A stretch of DNA of 44,757 nt from CAZNMF01 sp035547155. GTDB taxonomy: Bacteria; Acidobacteriota; Vicinamibacteria; Vicinamibacterales; SCN-69-37. A program made the position numbers and the translations under genes. The notes under the pieces are model-generated. The model did not search any database. It saw only the letters and a list, made by a program, of their open reading frames with translations, and was not told where the DNA came from. Shown piece after piece: positions 32,423 to 40,456 of the stretch (position 1 is its first letter; each line of letters opens with the position of its first letter). The DNA lies in contig DASZVJ010000201.1 in NCBI GenBank assembly GCA_035547155.1, positions 1 through 44,757 of the forward strand. Direction: 5' to 3'.

Positions 32423-33658
32423 ATGGTCGTCCTGGCAGTGGAAACGGTCACGCGCGCGGGCAGCCTGGCGATCTGCGACGAGCACGGCTGCGACGCGCGC
32501 ATCGGCGATCCGTCGCGTACGCACGGCGAGCGGCTGCCGGCCGAAGCCCTCGACTGGCTCCGCGAGCACGGCCGCACGCCCGCCGACATCGATCTCCTGG
32601 CGGTCGTCACCGGTCCTGGATCGTTCACCGGCATGCGCATCGGCATCGCGGCCGTGCAGGGCATGGCGCTTGCCGCGCACCGGCGTGTCGTCGGCGTGCC
32701 AACGCTGGAGGCACTCGCGGCCGCGTGGGTGCTGACCCATCCCGAGCCCGGGCTCATCGTGTCGTGTCTGGACGGTCAGCGTGGGGAAGTGTTCGCTGCG
32801 GCATTCGTCTTCGACGGCGCCTCGCCAGTCGAACGGCTGCCCGAAACGTTGGCCCCCGTCGTCGGCACGCCGGCGGACATTGCCGAGCGCCTCGCGTCAC
32901 TTGCGAACAGTCAGCAGGATCAACGGATCGTCATCGTCGGCGACGGAGCGACGCGCTATCAGCCTGCATTTGCCGGCCGCTTGGCTGGAGTCGTGATCGC
33001 GGATGCACCGATGACGCTGGCCGCGGCGGCGGGCCAGCTTGCGCTTCGCCGGCCGGAGCTGGCGGGCGCGCCACACGCGCTGCGGCCGATTTATGTCCGC
33101 CGGCCGGATGCGGTCATGGCCCGTGAGCGTGCCGGCGTGCGCGCGCCAGCTGCCGCACCGGATGGCCTGACGATCGCGCGTGCGGATGGCACCGAGGATC
33201 TGAAGGCCGTCGAGGCGCTGCAACAGCAGACGTTCACGAACCCCTGGGGCGTCGACGCCATCCGCTGGGAGCTCGAGAACACCGACGTCGCGCGGCTCTA
33301 CATCGCGCGTGAGCCGGGCGGCGCGCTCGTCGCCTATTGCGCGTGTTGGATCATCTTCGACGAGCTGCACATCAACAGCTTCGCCGTCGATCCCGCATGG
33401 CGCCGGCGCGGCATCGCGCGGCACGTGCTGGCGCGCGTGCTCGATGAAGCCGCGTCGAGCGGCGTGCGCGCGGCCACGCTCGAAGTCCGGCGCTCGAACG
33501 TCGCGGCCCGGACCCTCTACGAAGGGCTGGGATTCCAGGTGGAGGGCACCCGGCGGGACTACTACCAGGAGCCTCGCGAAGACGCGCTGATCCTGTGGAA
33601 CCGCGCCCTCGACTCCCGCACCGGTACGTCCGCCACGAAATCACGCGGCAGCGTCTAA
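32423..33658 (+). CDS. Fused TsaB (tRNA t6A synthesis) and RimI-type ribosomal protein alanine N-acetyltransferase
   Basis: 411 residues with two domains. Residues 1 to about 225 are TsaB, the partner of TsaD in making N6-threonylcarbamoyl-adenosine at tRNA position 37, with VVTGPGSFTGMRIGIAAVQGMALA. Residues about 250-395 are a GNAT acetyltransferase like RimI: FTNPWGVDAIRWELEN, AYCACWIIFDELHINSFAVDP, RRRGIARHVLARVLDEA and VRRSNVAARTLYEGLGF. The linker (VMARERAGVRAPAAAPDGLTI) has no stop or frameshift sign. ATG at 32423; a GTG three bases before is possible. In other bacteria these genes are often neighbours, so a fusion is credible. tsaD is not in the window. Confidence 0.94.
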   Translation: MVVLAVETVTRAGSLAICDEHGCDARIGDPSRTHGERLPAEALDWLREHGRTPADIDLLAVVTGPGSFTGMRIGIAAVQGMALAAHRRVVGVPTLEALAAAWVLTHPEPGLIVSCLDGQRGEVFAAAFVFDGASPVERLPETLAPVVGTPADIAERLASLANSQQDQRIVIVGDGATRYQPAFAGRLAGVVIADAPMTLAAAAGQLALRRPELAGAPHALRPIYVRRPDAVMARERAGVRAPAAAPDGLTIARADGTEDLKAVEALQQQTFTNPWGVDAIRWELENTDVARLYIAREPGGALVAYCACWIIFDELHINSFAVDPAWRRRGIARHVLARVLDEAASSGVRAATLEVRRSNVAARTLYEGLGFQVEGTRRDYYQEPREDALILWNRALDSRTGTSATKSRGSV

Positions 33659-33666
33659 AGACGTGA

Positions 33667-33704
33667 ATTTGGCGCGGCCTTTAGTTGGCTCACTGGCGCC
33701 AAAT
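33667..33704 (+). promoter_or_regulatory. Inverted repeat overlapping a putative promoter before the small YdcH-like gene
   Basis: ATTTGGCGC (33667-33675) and GCGCCAAAT (33696-33704) are perfect nine-base complements with a 20-base spacer. TTGGCT (33685-33690) and TATGCT (33706-33711) could be -35 and -10 boxes at 15-bp spacing, so the repeat overlaps the promoter and may be an operator. It also lies just after the TsaB-RimI stop and could be an imperfect terminator. Confidence 0.45.
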
Positions 33705-33787
33705 CTATGCTACCGTGCGCGTCAGCGGACTCAATCCGTGAACCCTCACAACGGGGCGCGCACCCCTGCGACGCAAGGAGGCGGAGC

Positions 33788-34030
33788 ATGGCTCAAGCAC
33801 AGCTTCCGACCGACGATGTAAAAACGGTGCTGCTTCAGACCGACGACGGGTTTCGACAGTTGGTCATGGAGCATCACGATCTCGACGAGCGCATCCGCGA
33901 GTTGTCCACCCTCTCGTTTCTCTCCGACGCCCAGCAATACGAAGAGCACCATCTCAAGAAGCAGAAACTGGCCGTGAAAGATCGGATCGAAGCGGCGGTC
34001 CGCGCGCGCTGCGCGACCGGCTCGTCCTGA
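33788..34030 (+). CDS. Small helical protein of the YdcH/DUF465 type
   Basis: 80 residues with an excellent ribosome-binding site (AAGGAGG). The core FRQLVMEHHDLDERIRELS ... EEHHLKKQKLAVKDRIEA is the helical hairpin of DUF465, with the conserved acidic/His pattern. Function is unknown in the family. The extra N-terminus (QAQLPTDDVKTVLLQTDD) is longer than in E. coli YdcH. Independent transcription likely. Confidence 0.85.
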   Translation: MAQAQLPTDDVKTVLLQTDDGFRQLVMEHHDLDERIRELSTLSFLSDAQQYEEHHLKKQKLAVKDRIEAAVRARCATGSS

Positions 34031-34105
34031 TCGCGTAGACTAGGGCCGGACGCGCGCGATCCTGTGACGCGCGCGTCTCGAACCCTGGCTTCGACTCGCC
34101 ATCGC

Positions 34106-34744
34106 GTGAAAATCGACTCCGCCGCGTTTCCTTTCGTCGCGCTCGCCGCCGTTCCCGCGATTCTCGCCGCCTGGCTGCTGCCGGGCTGGGTTGCGCTCGC
34201 GCTCCTCGTGCTGCCGCTCGCCGTCGCGCTGTTCTTCCGAGACCCATCGCGATCGGCGCCCGCAGGCGCGGACGTCGTGCTCTCACCGGCCGACGGCCAG
34301 GTGATGCACGCGGGGCCGGCGCGGCCGGATGAGGCGCCGCCGGGCACGTGGCAGCAGGTGACGATCTTTCTCTCGCTGTTCGACGTGCACATCAACCGCA
34401 CGCCCGTCGCCGGACGCGTCACACGGGTCGAGTACCGGCCGGGGACGTTTCATGCCGCGTTCAAGGCGGACGCGCATCGCAACGAGCAGTCGGAAATCTG
34501 GCTCGACCACGATGGTGTCATAGTGGTCGTCCGGCAGGTCGTCGGCGTGCTCGCGCGCCGCGTCGTCTGTCGCGTGGCGGCGGGCGATCGGCTGGAGGCC
34601 GGCCAGCGGATCGGCCTGATGAAGTTCGGATCGAGAATGGACGTGTTCGTGCCGCCGGCGGCGACGCTGCTCGTCAAGGCCGGGGATCGCGTGCGGGCCG
34701 GCGAGTCTCTCGTCGCGCGTCTGCCGGGAGGACCAAAGGGGTGA
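34106..34744 (+). CDS. psd: Phosphatidylserine decarboxylase, short form
   Basis: 212 residues with a short N-terminal membrane part (about 7-43) and the catalytic domain: LSPADGQVMHAG, IFLSLFDVHINRTPVAG, and the self-cleavage site GLMKFGSRMDVFVPP where Gly175-Ser176 is cut to create the pyruvoyl cofactor. Decarboxylates phosphatidylserine to phosphatidylethanolamine. GTG at 34106 gives the normal family N-terminus; GTG 34064 is an alternative. Its stop overlaps the pssA start (GTGA), so the two successive steps of the pathway are co-translated. Confidence 0.95.
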   Translation: MKIDSAAFPFVALAAVPAILAAWLLPGWVALALLVLPLAVALFFRDPSRSAPAGADVVLSPADGQVMHAGPARPDEAPPGTWQQVTIFLSLFDVHINRTPVAGRVTRVEYRPGTFHAAFKADAHRNEQSEIWLDHDGVIVVVRQVVGVLARRVVCRVAAGDRLEAGQRIGLMKFGSRMDVFVPPAATLLVKAGDRVRAGESLVARLPGGPKG

Positions 34745-35520
34745 GCGACGTGGAGCCGCATCGATCGAGCATCGACGACCGTCAGTTCCGGCGCGGCATG
34801 TATCTCCTGCCGAGCATCATCACCGTCGGCAACATGTTCTGCGGCTACGCCTGCATCGTGTTCGCGATGCAGAACGATCTGGTGAAGGCGGCGCCGTTCA
34901 TCGGCTTCGCCGTCGTGCTGGACATGCTCGATGGCCGCATCGCGCGCATGACGAACACGGCCAGCGCGTTCGGCCTCGAGCTGGACTCGCTCGCCGACAT
35001 CGTCTCGTTCGGCCTCGCGCCGGTGGTGCTCGCGTTCGCGTGGGGACTGTCGGATCTCGGCCGCATCGGCTGGGCGGCCGGCTTCGTGTATCTGACCGCG
35101 GCGGCGATGCGGCTGGCGCGCTTCAACCTCCAGTCGCCCGTGCAGACGGACAAGCGGTTCTTCGTGGGGATGCCGTCGCCGCCGGCTGCGGGCGTCGTCG
35201 CGTCGACGGTGTATCTCTGGCCGTACCCGCCGAGCGGCGCGCCGCAGGCCGCGGCGGCCGTGCTGCTCGTCCTGATTCCTGCAGCGCTGATGGTCAGCAC
35301 GATCCGGTTCCGCAGCTTCAAGACGATCAACTTCGGCTGGAGCCCGTCCTACATCAAGCTCATCGCCGTCGCCGGGCTCATCGCGTTCGTCGCGACCGAG
35401 CCGCGCGTGACGCTCGTGATTCTCGCGTACGGCTATCTGCTGTCCGCGTTCATCGAGATGGCGGTGCAGCGGCTCCGTCTCCATCGCGAGGGGCCTCCGC
35501 CTGCGGCAGGACCAGCGTAA
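34741..35520 (+). CDS. pssA: CDP-diacylglycerol-serine O-phosphatidyltransferase
   Basis: Forms phosphatidylserine from CDP-diacylglycerol and serine; 259 residues, six or more membrane helices. The CDP-alcohol phosphotransferase motif DGRIARMTNTASAFGLELD plus SLAD (residues 64-86, DGx2ARx8Gx3Dx3D) is intact. Start GTG at 34741, coupled to psd. The last 71 bases overlap the 3' end of the convergent histidine kinase gene. Confidence 0.96.
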   Translation: MSDVEPHRSSIDDRQFRRGMYLLPSIITVGNMFCGYACIVFAMQNDLVKAAPFIGFAVVLDMLDGRIARMTNTASAFGLELDSLADIVSFGLAPVVLAFAWGLSDLGRIGWAAGFVYLTAAAMRLARFNLQSPVQTDKRFFVGMPSPPAAGVVASTVYLWPYPPSGAPQAAAAVLLVLIPAALMVSTIRFRSFKTINFGWSPSYIKLIAVAGLIAFVATEPRVTLVILAYGYLLSAFIEMAVQRLRLHREGPPPAAGPA

Positions 35521-38500
35521 CGCGCGTGCCGCGCCCGGGCGTGCTGGCCATCGCGATCGATCCGCCGTGCCGCTCGATGTGACGCTTCGCGTTGGCCAGC
35601 CCCAGGCCTGAGCCTCCCGTCTTCGTCGAGAAGTACGGCTCGAACGCCCGCGTCAGCGCCGCCGGGTCCATCCCGACGCCCGTATCAGCGATCTCGATCG
35701 TCACGTCGCGATCGCCGGCGGTCGCGCGTACCGTCAGCCCGCCACCGTTCGGCATCGCCTGCACCGCGTTCTCGATCAAGTTGGTCAGCGCGCGTCCGAT
35801 GAGCGTGCGATCGACCGCGACGGCCGGCAGCGTCTCCGGCACGTCGACGTCGATGATCACGCGATCGCTGAGCCCGAGACGATATGGATCGATCACCGAC
35901 GCGGCCAGCGCCGCGGGCGTGATGGTCTCGCGGCGCAGCGGCGGCTCCGCAGCGTACGTCGAGAACTCTGACGCAATCTGTCGCAGCAGCCGCACCTGCC
36001 GGAGGATGGCGTCGACGCACTGCTCGAGCACGGCGCCGAGCGGCCGGCCGCGATCGGTGTGCACGTGCCGCAGGTGCTCGGCCGCGAGCTGGATCGGCGT
36101 GAGCGGATTCTTGATCTCGTGCGCGACCTGCCGCGCCATCTCGCTCCACGCCTTGAGCTGATGCGCGCGCGCCAGCTCGGCGCGCTGCGCCTCGAGCGTG
36201 CCGGCCATGCTGTTGAAATCGTGCACGAGGCGCCCGAGCTCGTCGGGGCTTTCGACCGTGATGCGGGTGTCGAGCCGGCCCGCGGCGATCTGCCGCGTGG
36301 CGCGCGTCAATCGCGCCACGGGATCGGCGACGCGGCTCGCGAGTGACGCGCCGAGCACGGCCGCCAGCAAGACGACGAACACCGCGCCGACGAGCACGCG
36401 CCGGTAGAGGACGTCGATCTCGCGGGCGATCTCGCGCTGCCGCGGCGCGAGCGGCACGGTGAGAATGCTGTCGCGGCCGCGCGTGACGACGGGCGTCGCT
36501 GCCACTTCGTACTGGAAATTGCCGATGCTGTCCTCGGCGAGGAACGTCGGACGGCGATCGAGCGCGACCGCGCGATACACCGACGCAGGCGTGCGCGTCG
36601 GCAGGAGGCCGGAATCGAACAGGTCGCGCTGGCTCGTCGCGGACAGCTCGGAGCCATCGTAGAGATTGACGTCCTGGTTGATCACCTGCCGGATCCAGAC
36701 CATCACGTCGTCCGGTAGTGGCGCGCGGGCGTCGGCGCTGCGGCCGCTCGCGACGTAGAGCTCTTCGAACACGCGTCGCGCGACGGTGACCGTGCCCGCG
36801 GCTTCGGCCTCGACGTCGGCGTGGAAGCGCGCGTTCATGTAGCCGCCGAACGCCAGGGCCGACGCCAGAACGGGCACGACCGCGACGGCGACGAAGACGA
36901 GGAACAGCTTGCGATAGAAGCTTGCGCGTATTTCGTGCAGCAGCACGCGAAGCGGGGCCTGCGGCTGGTGGGTGAGGGGCGCGTACAGCACCGCAGCAAG
37001 CTGCAGGGCGACGAAGAGCATGGCCGCGAGCGCGGCGATCTCGGCGAGCCGCGTCGCGTGATCGATGAGCGTGGCGGCCGGATAGCCGAGGGCGTAGACG
37101 CCGGCGCGATTCTGCGAGAAATACACGCGATACGCGCCGTCGTCGGTCGGCATCGATCGCCAGAACGGCGTCGCGGGATTGTAGAGACGCTCGAAGATCG
37201 ACGGCGTCATCGTCCACGGCACGGGCTTCGACGCGAAGATCGGCCGGAAGCTCCAGCCATAGACGGCGAGGGTCACGTCCGGGATGCGGGACCACTGATT
37301 CGAGCCGTCGACGACGCCAAACACGTCGGCGTAGGGCGTCGTGGATGCGACGAACGGCAGCGCCTGGTAGTCGTTGCTGGCGACGCGCACGACGATGCCG
37401 CCGATGATGTGGCCGGAGGCGTCACACACACCGCGCTCGGCATGCAGCATCTCGCGCTCCTGGGCGCCGACGGTCGGCAGCACGCCGAAGGTCTCCCAGC
37501 CGCAGTTGTGCCCATCCCAGGTCTGCACGCTCGTGCGGTAGATGTACTCCGGCAGATTCAACGCGAAGCGCGAGACGAGGCAGCGATTGCTGTTATAGAG
37601 CTCGATGTCCGACGTCACGCGGACCTGCGCGAGACGCGTCTGGCTCCAGATGAGGAACGCCGCCTGCGTGTCCTGCGGGTCGCACGAGGACAGTCCGGAG
37701 ACGAGATCCGGCAGGCTGCCGATCGCGTCGATCTCGCTCGTCGCGCGCGTGATGAGGGCGAACATCTCATCGCGATGCTGCGCGGCCGCCGGCGCGTACG
37801 CGTCCTCGATGAGGTGGCGCGTCTGTCGATCCGTCATCGACGCGCTCATCGGGTAAAGCACGACGAGCGGCGCGAGCACGGACGCAAAGGCGAGCAGCAG
37901 ACGCGCCGCTTGCGAGCTGCGGCGATAGCGTTTGCGCAGCCGGCGCGCCACGAGACCGAACGTCGTGACGGCGAGCGCGAAGGCCACCGCGGCGGGCCGC
38001 GTGAGCGCGGCCGCGCTCCAGGGGGTCGCGCCGAATGCCAGCCACGCGATCGCCGGAAGCAGCCAGAGGACGGCGGCGAGCGCCGCGGCGCCGCGATCGC
38101 GCGGCAGCCGCCACCGCAGCGCCGTCGCGGCCAGAAGGGAGGCGATGGTCCACGTCGCCGCGACCTCGGTGACGAGCAGCGTGCCGAGCGAGAGCAGCCC
38201 GTCGAGGTCGAACGGAAAGAGCACGGATTGCCCTTCGTCGAGCATCGACGGCGCGATCAGCGCGCGCGTCAACCGTGCGAGGCCTTCGACGGTCACAGCC
38301 AGCAGCACGCCGGCCGCGATCTGTTCGATGACGAACCGGGCTGGATGCGCGCGTGGGCGTTGGCGTCCATCGCGCTGCCACCAGAGCGCGCTCGGCAGCA
38401 GCGCGGCGAGCGCCCAGCACACCGACGCGACGATCACGCCGGTGGCATCGGCGTCGAGGTTCGCGATCCTGGCGGCGCCGATGAGACCCGCGCCGGCGGC

Positions 38501-39361
38501 GATCACCGCCAGCGCGGCCGCCGACGTCCATCCCAGCCATTCCTGCCATCCCTGCGCCCGTCGCCGCCGTTGCACGGCGGAAAAGGCGAGCAGCCCGATC
38601 GCGGCAATCGTCGGAAGCGCGGCCGCGGCGAACACGCGCCGGCGGAAGGTCCAACGCCGCGCATCCAGGTCCGACGACGACAGGTGCACTTCGAACAACG
38701 GCGCACCGCTCGCGGCCGTGACGACGAATCCACTCGAGGCAGGCAGTTCCTCTCGCGTGCTGGCGTACTGCTCGACGATGGCGACCGGGCCGAACGACGT
38801 GGGGAGATAGCGCTCCGCCGTTTGCGAGGCGGCCGGCGTGCTCGTGGCCAGCACGGTCTCGGCGACCGCGACGGCGATCCGCCGATCGCCGACGAGCACG
38901 GGATCGACGAACACGAGCCGCAGCCCCGCGTGTCCGGGCGCGACGAAGAGCGACGCCTTTCCGGCGAGCCGTTCGGCGGTCAGGTTCTTCTCGCCGGGAC
39001 CGTCGCTCCAGGCCAGCACGCGGAATCCGCCGACGCGGCTGTCCGGCACGTACACCGTCACCGCGATGCCATGCTGATCGGTCGGAGAGGCCAGCGCCGA
39101 CAGCCGATCGAACAGCGCGGGCAGCCGATCGAGTGACGCCGACGCCTCCGCAATCAGCGGCCCTTCCTGCGCGACGCGCTGCGCGAGACTTTCGACGTCG
39201 TTCGATCGATCCGCGACGATGGCGTGCACGTCCCGCTCGACGCGCGCCGCGGTGGTGTCGGCGTTCAGCCCGAAGCGGGACAACTCCCAGGCAACACCCG
39301 CCGCCGCGAGGATGGCGGTCAGTGCGACAGCGGCGGCCAGAAGACGAGACGGTGCGGCCAC
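35450..39361 (-). CDS. Very large NtrY-like sensor histidine kinase
   Basis: 1303 residues. N-terminal signal/anchor (about 1-30), a large periplasmic part to about 230, then a run of transmembrane helices (roughly 250-480), a second periplasmic region (about 500-800), further helices, and near residue 1000 a HAMP-like segment (RVADPVARLTRATRQIAAGRLD). The transmitter follows: HisKA HEIKNPLTPIQLAAEHLRHV with phosphorylated His1081, N-box NLIENAVQAM, G1 ADTGVGMDP and G2 GGSGLGLANAKRHIERHGG. HEIKNPLTPIQ is the NtrY signature, but the extracellular architecture is far larger than NtrY and there is no PAS domain that I can see. No response regulator gene adjoins it. GTG start at 39361. Confidence 0.93.
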   Translation of the reverse strand: MAAPSRLLAAAVALTAILAAAGVAWELSRFGLNADTTAARVERDVHAIVADRSNDVESLAQRVAQEGPLIAEASASLDRLPALFDRLSALASPTDQHGIAVTVYVPDSRVGGFRVLAWSDGPGEKNLTAERLAGKASLFVAPGHAGLRLVFVDPVLVGDRRIAVAVAETVLATSTPAASQTAERYLPTSFGPVAIVEQYASTREELPASSGFVVTAASGAPLFEVHLSSSDLDARRWTFRRRVFAAAALPTIAAIGLLAFSAVQRRRRAQGWQEWLGWTSAAALAVIAAGAGLIGAARIANLDADATGVIVASVCWALAALLPSALWWQRDGRQRPRAHPARFVIEQIAAGVLLAVTVEGLARLTRALIAPSMLDEGQSVLFPFDLDGLLSLGTLLVTEVAATWTIASLLAATALRWRLPRDRGAAALAAVLWLLPAIAWLAFGATPWSAAALTRPAAVAFALAVTTFGLVARRLRKRYRRSSQAARLLLAFASVLAPLVVLYPMSASMTDRQTRHLIEDAYAPAAAQHRDEMFALITRATSEIDAIGSLPDLVSGLSSCDPQDTQAAFLIWSQTRLAQVRVTSDIELYNSNRCLVSRFALNLPEYIYRTSVQTWDGHNCGWETFGVLPTVGAQEREMLHAERGVCDASGHIIGGIVVRVASNDYQALPFVASTTPYADVFGVVDGSNQWSRIPDVTLAVYGWSFRPIFASKPVPWTMTPSIFERLYNPATPFWRSMPTDDGAYRVYFSQNRAGVYALGYPAATLIDHATRLAEIAALAAMLFVALQLAAVLYAPLTHQPQAPLRVLLHEIRASFYRKLFLVFVAVAVVPVLASALAFGGYMNARFHADVEAEAAGTVTVARRVFEELYVASGRSADARAPLPDDVMVWIRQVINQDVNLYDGSELSATSQRDLFDSGLLPTRTPASVYRAVALDRRPTFLAEDSIGNFQYEVAATPVVTRGRDSILTVPLAPRQREIAREIDVLYRRVLVGAVFVVLLAAVLGASLASRVADPVARLTRATRQIAAGRLDTRITVESPDELGRLVHDFNSMAGTLEAQRAELARAHQLKAWSEMARQVAHEIKNPLTPIQLAAEHLRHVHTDRGRPLGAVLEQCVDAILRQVRLLRQIASEFSTYAAEPPLRRETITPAALAASVIDPYRLGLSDRVIIDVDVPETLPAVAVDRTLIGRALTNLIENAVQAMPNGGGLTVRATAGDRDVTIEIADTGVGMDPAALTRAFEPYFSTKTGGSGLGLANAKRHIERHGGSIAMASTPGRGTRVTLVLPQAEAPRDGDGAAAPPSR

Positions 39362-39446
39362 GAGAATTGGACGCCGCGGGCGCCGCTGGCAGGCGGGAAT
39401 GGCGCGAACGCGGGCGTGTCGCCGAGGATAGCAAAAAGACGGCTGC

Positions 39447-39452
39447 TATACT
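39447..39452 (+). promoter_or_regulatory. Putative -10 element of the polytopic membrane protein gene
   Basis: TATACT lies 23 bases before the ATG at 39476, in the 114-bp divergent gap with the kinase gene. The -35 region is not recognisable. Confidence 0.45.
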
Positions 39453-39475
39453 GCGGCCCCGGCCGTTCGGTGTCG

Positions 39476-40456
39476 ATGGCTATGCGCACGCTGCCGCTTC
39501 GTGCAGCACTCATCCGCGGCGTCCTGCTCGTCGCCGCCAACTGGCCGATCGTCCTCATCGACTTCGGCATCGAGTCGCTTTACAAGCTGGCGCTGAGCCT
39601 GCCCGTCTTCGGCGGCGCGCTGATGGCCGGCGCGCTCGCGCACGGGGACCTGCGCAACGTCGTCGCCGACGGTGTCGGTCCCACGGCGAATCTCGTGCTG
39701 GGCGCGCTCGCGGAATCGCCGGTCGCGCTCGGCGCGTTCCTCGGTGCACTCGCGATTGCCGCGATCGGCGGCGAAGTCCTGATGTTCGTCGTCAAGGCCG
39801 GCACGCTCGCGGTCGTCGTCGCCGCCGATCGCGAGGCCGGCGAAGTGCAAGACGAGCCGTTCGGCACGGAGACCCTGCAGGACGCGTCGCGCTTCAGACT
39901 CGACCTCGTCGTCGAATCCAGCCGGCACTTCGCCACGCGCGCCGTGATGCTCGCGCTCGGTCTGGGCGCGATCTATCTCTTCGTCGGCCTCGGATACGTC
40001 GCCGTCGTCATGCAACGCGCATGGACGCCGAGCGCGGGATGGATTGCCGCCTGGCCGGTGCTCGTGCTGCTCGCGACGAGCGTGTCCGTCGTGTCGATCG
40101 AAGCTGCGAGCCTTGCGTACGACCTGCTACGCGTCATCGTCATCACCGACGATTGCTCGGTACGCGCGGCGATGACGCGGCTGCGCCGGTTCGTCATCGA
40201 GGATGCGCGTCAAGTGCTCGGCATCTTCGGCGTGATGGCCGCCGTCGTGCTGCTGGCGACGGCCGCGTCGCTCCTCGCGACGGCCGGTCTGGCCCCGGTG
40301 GCCTACATACCCATCGTTGGACTGACTATCGTCCCGCTGCAGGTGGCGGTGTGGCTGTTCCGGGGGCTGCTGTTCCAGGCGCTGTCGCTGGCGAGCCTGT
40401 CGGCGTACCAGACGCAGTACCGCCGCTTTTCGTCGGCGCGGACGCCGGTGTCGTAG
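39476..40456 (+). CDS. Polytopic membrane protein of unknown function
   Basis: 326 residues with about six hydrophobic helices (LLVAANWPIVLIDFGI, LGAFLGALAIAAIGG with VLMFVVKAGTLAVVVA, a long one at MLALGLGAIYLFVGLGYVAVV, then VLVLLATSVSVVS, a pair around GIFGVMAAVVLLATAASLLA and AYIPIVGLTIVPLQVAVWLF). Conserved-looking features are few; I recognise no family. ATG at 39476 with a second in-frame ATG at 39482. Its last 131 bases overlap the 3' end of the convergent β-propeller gene. The final helix stretch falls inside that overlap and looks like real membrane sequence. Confidence 0.75.
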   Translation: MAMRTLPLRAALIRGVLLVAANWPIVLIDFGIESLYKLALSLPVFGGALMAGALAHGDLRNVVADGVGPTANLVLGALAESPVALGAFLGALAIAAIGGEVLMFVVKAGTLAVVVAADREAGEVQDEPFGTETLQDASRFRLDLVVESSRHFATRAVMLALGLGAIYLFVGLGYVAVVMQRAWTPSAGWIAAWPVLVLLATSVSVVSIEAASLAYDLLRVIVITDDCSVRAAMTRLRRFVIEDARQVLGIFGVMAAVVLLATAASLLATAGLAPVAYIPIVGLTIVPLQVAVWLFRGLLFQALSLASLSAYQTQYRRFSSARTPVS

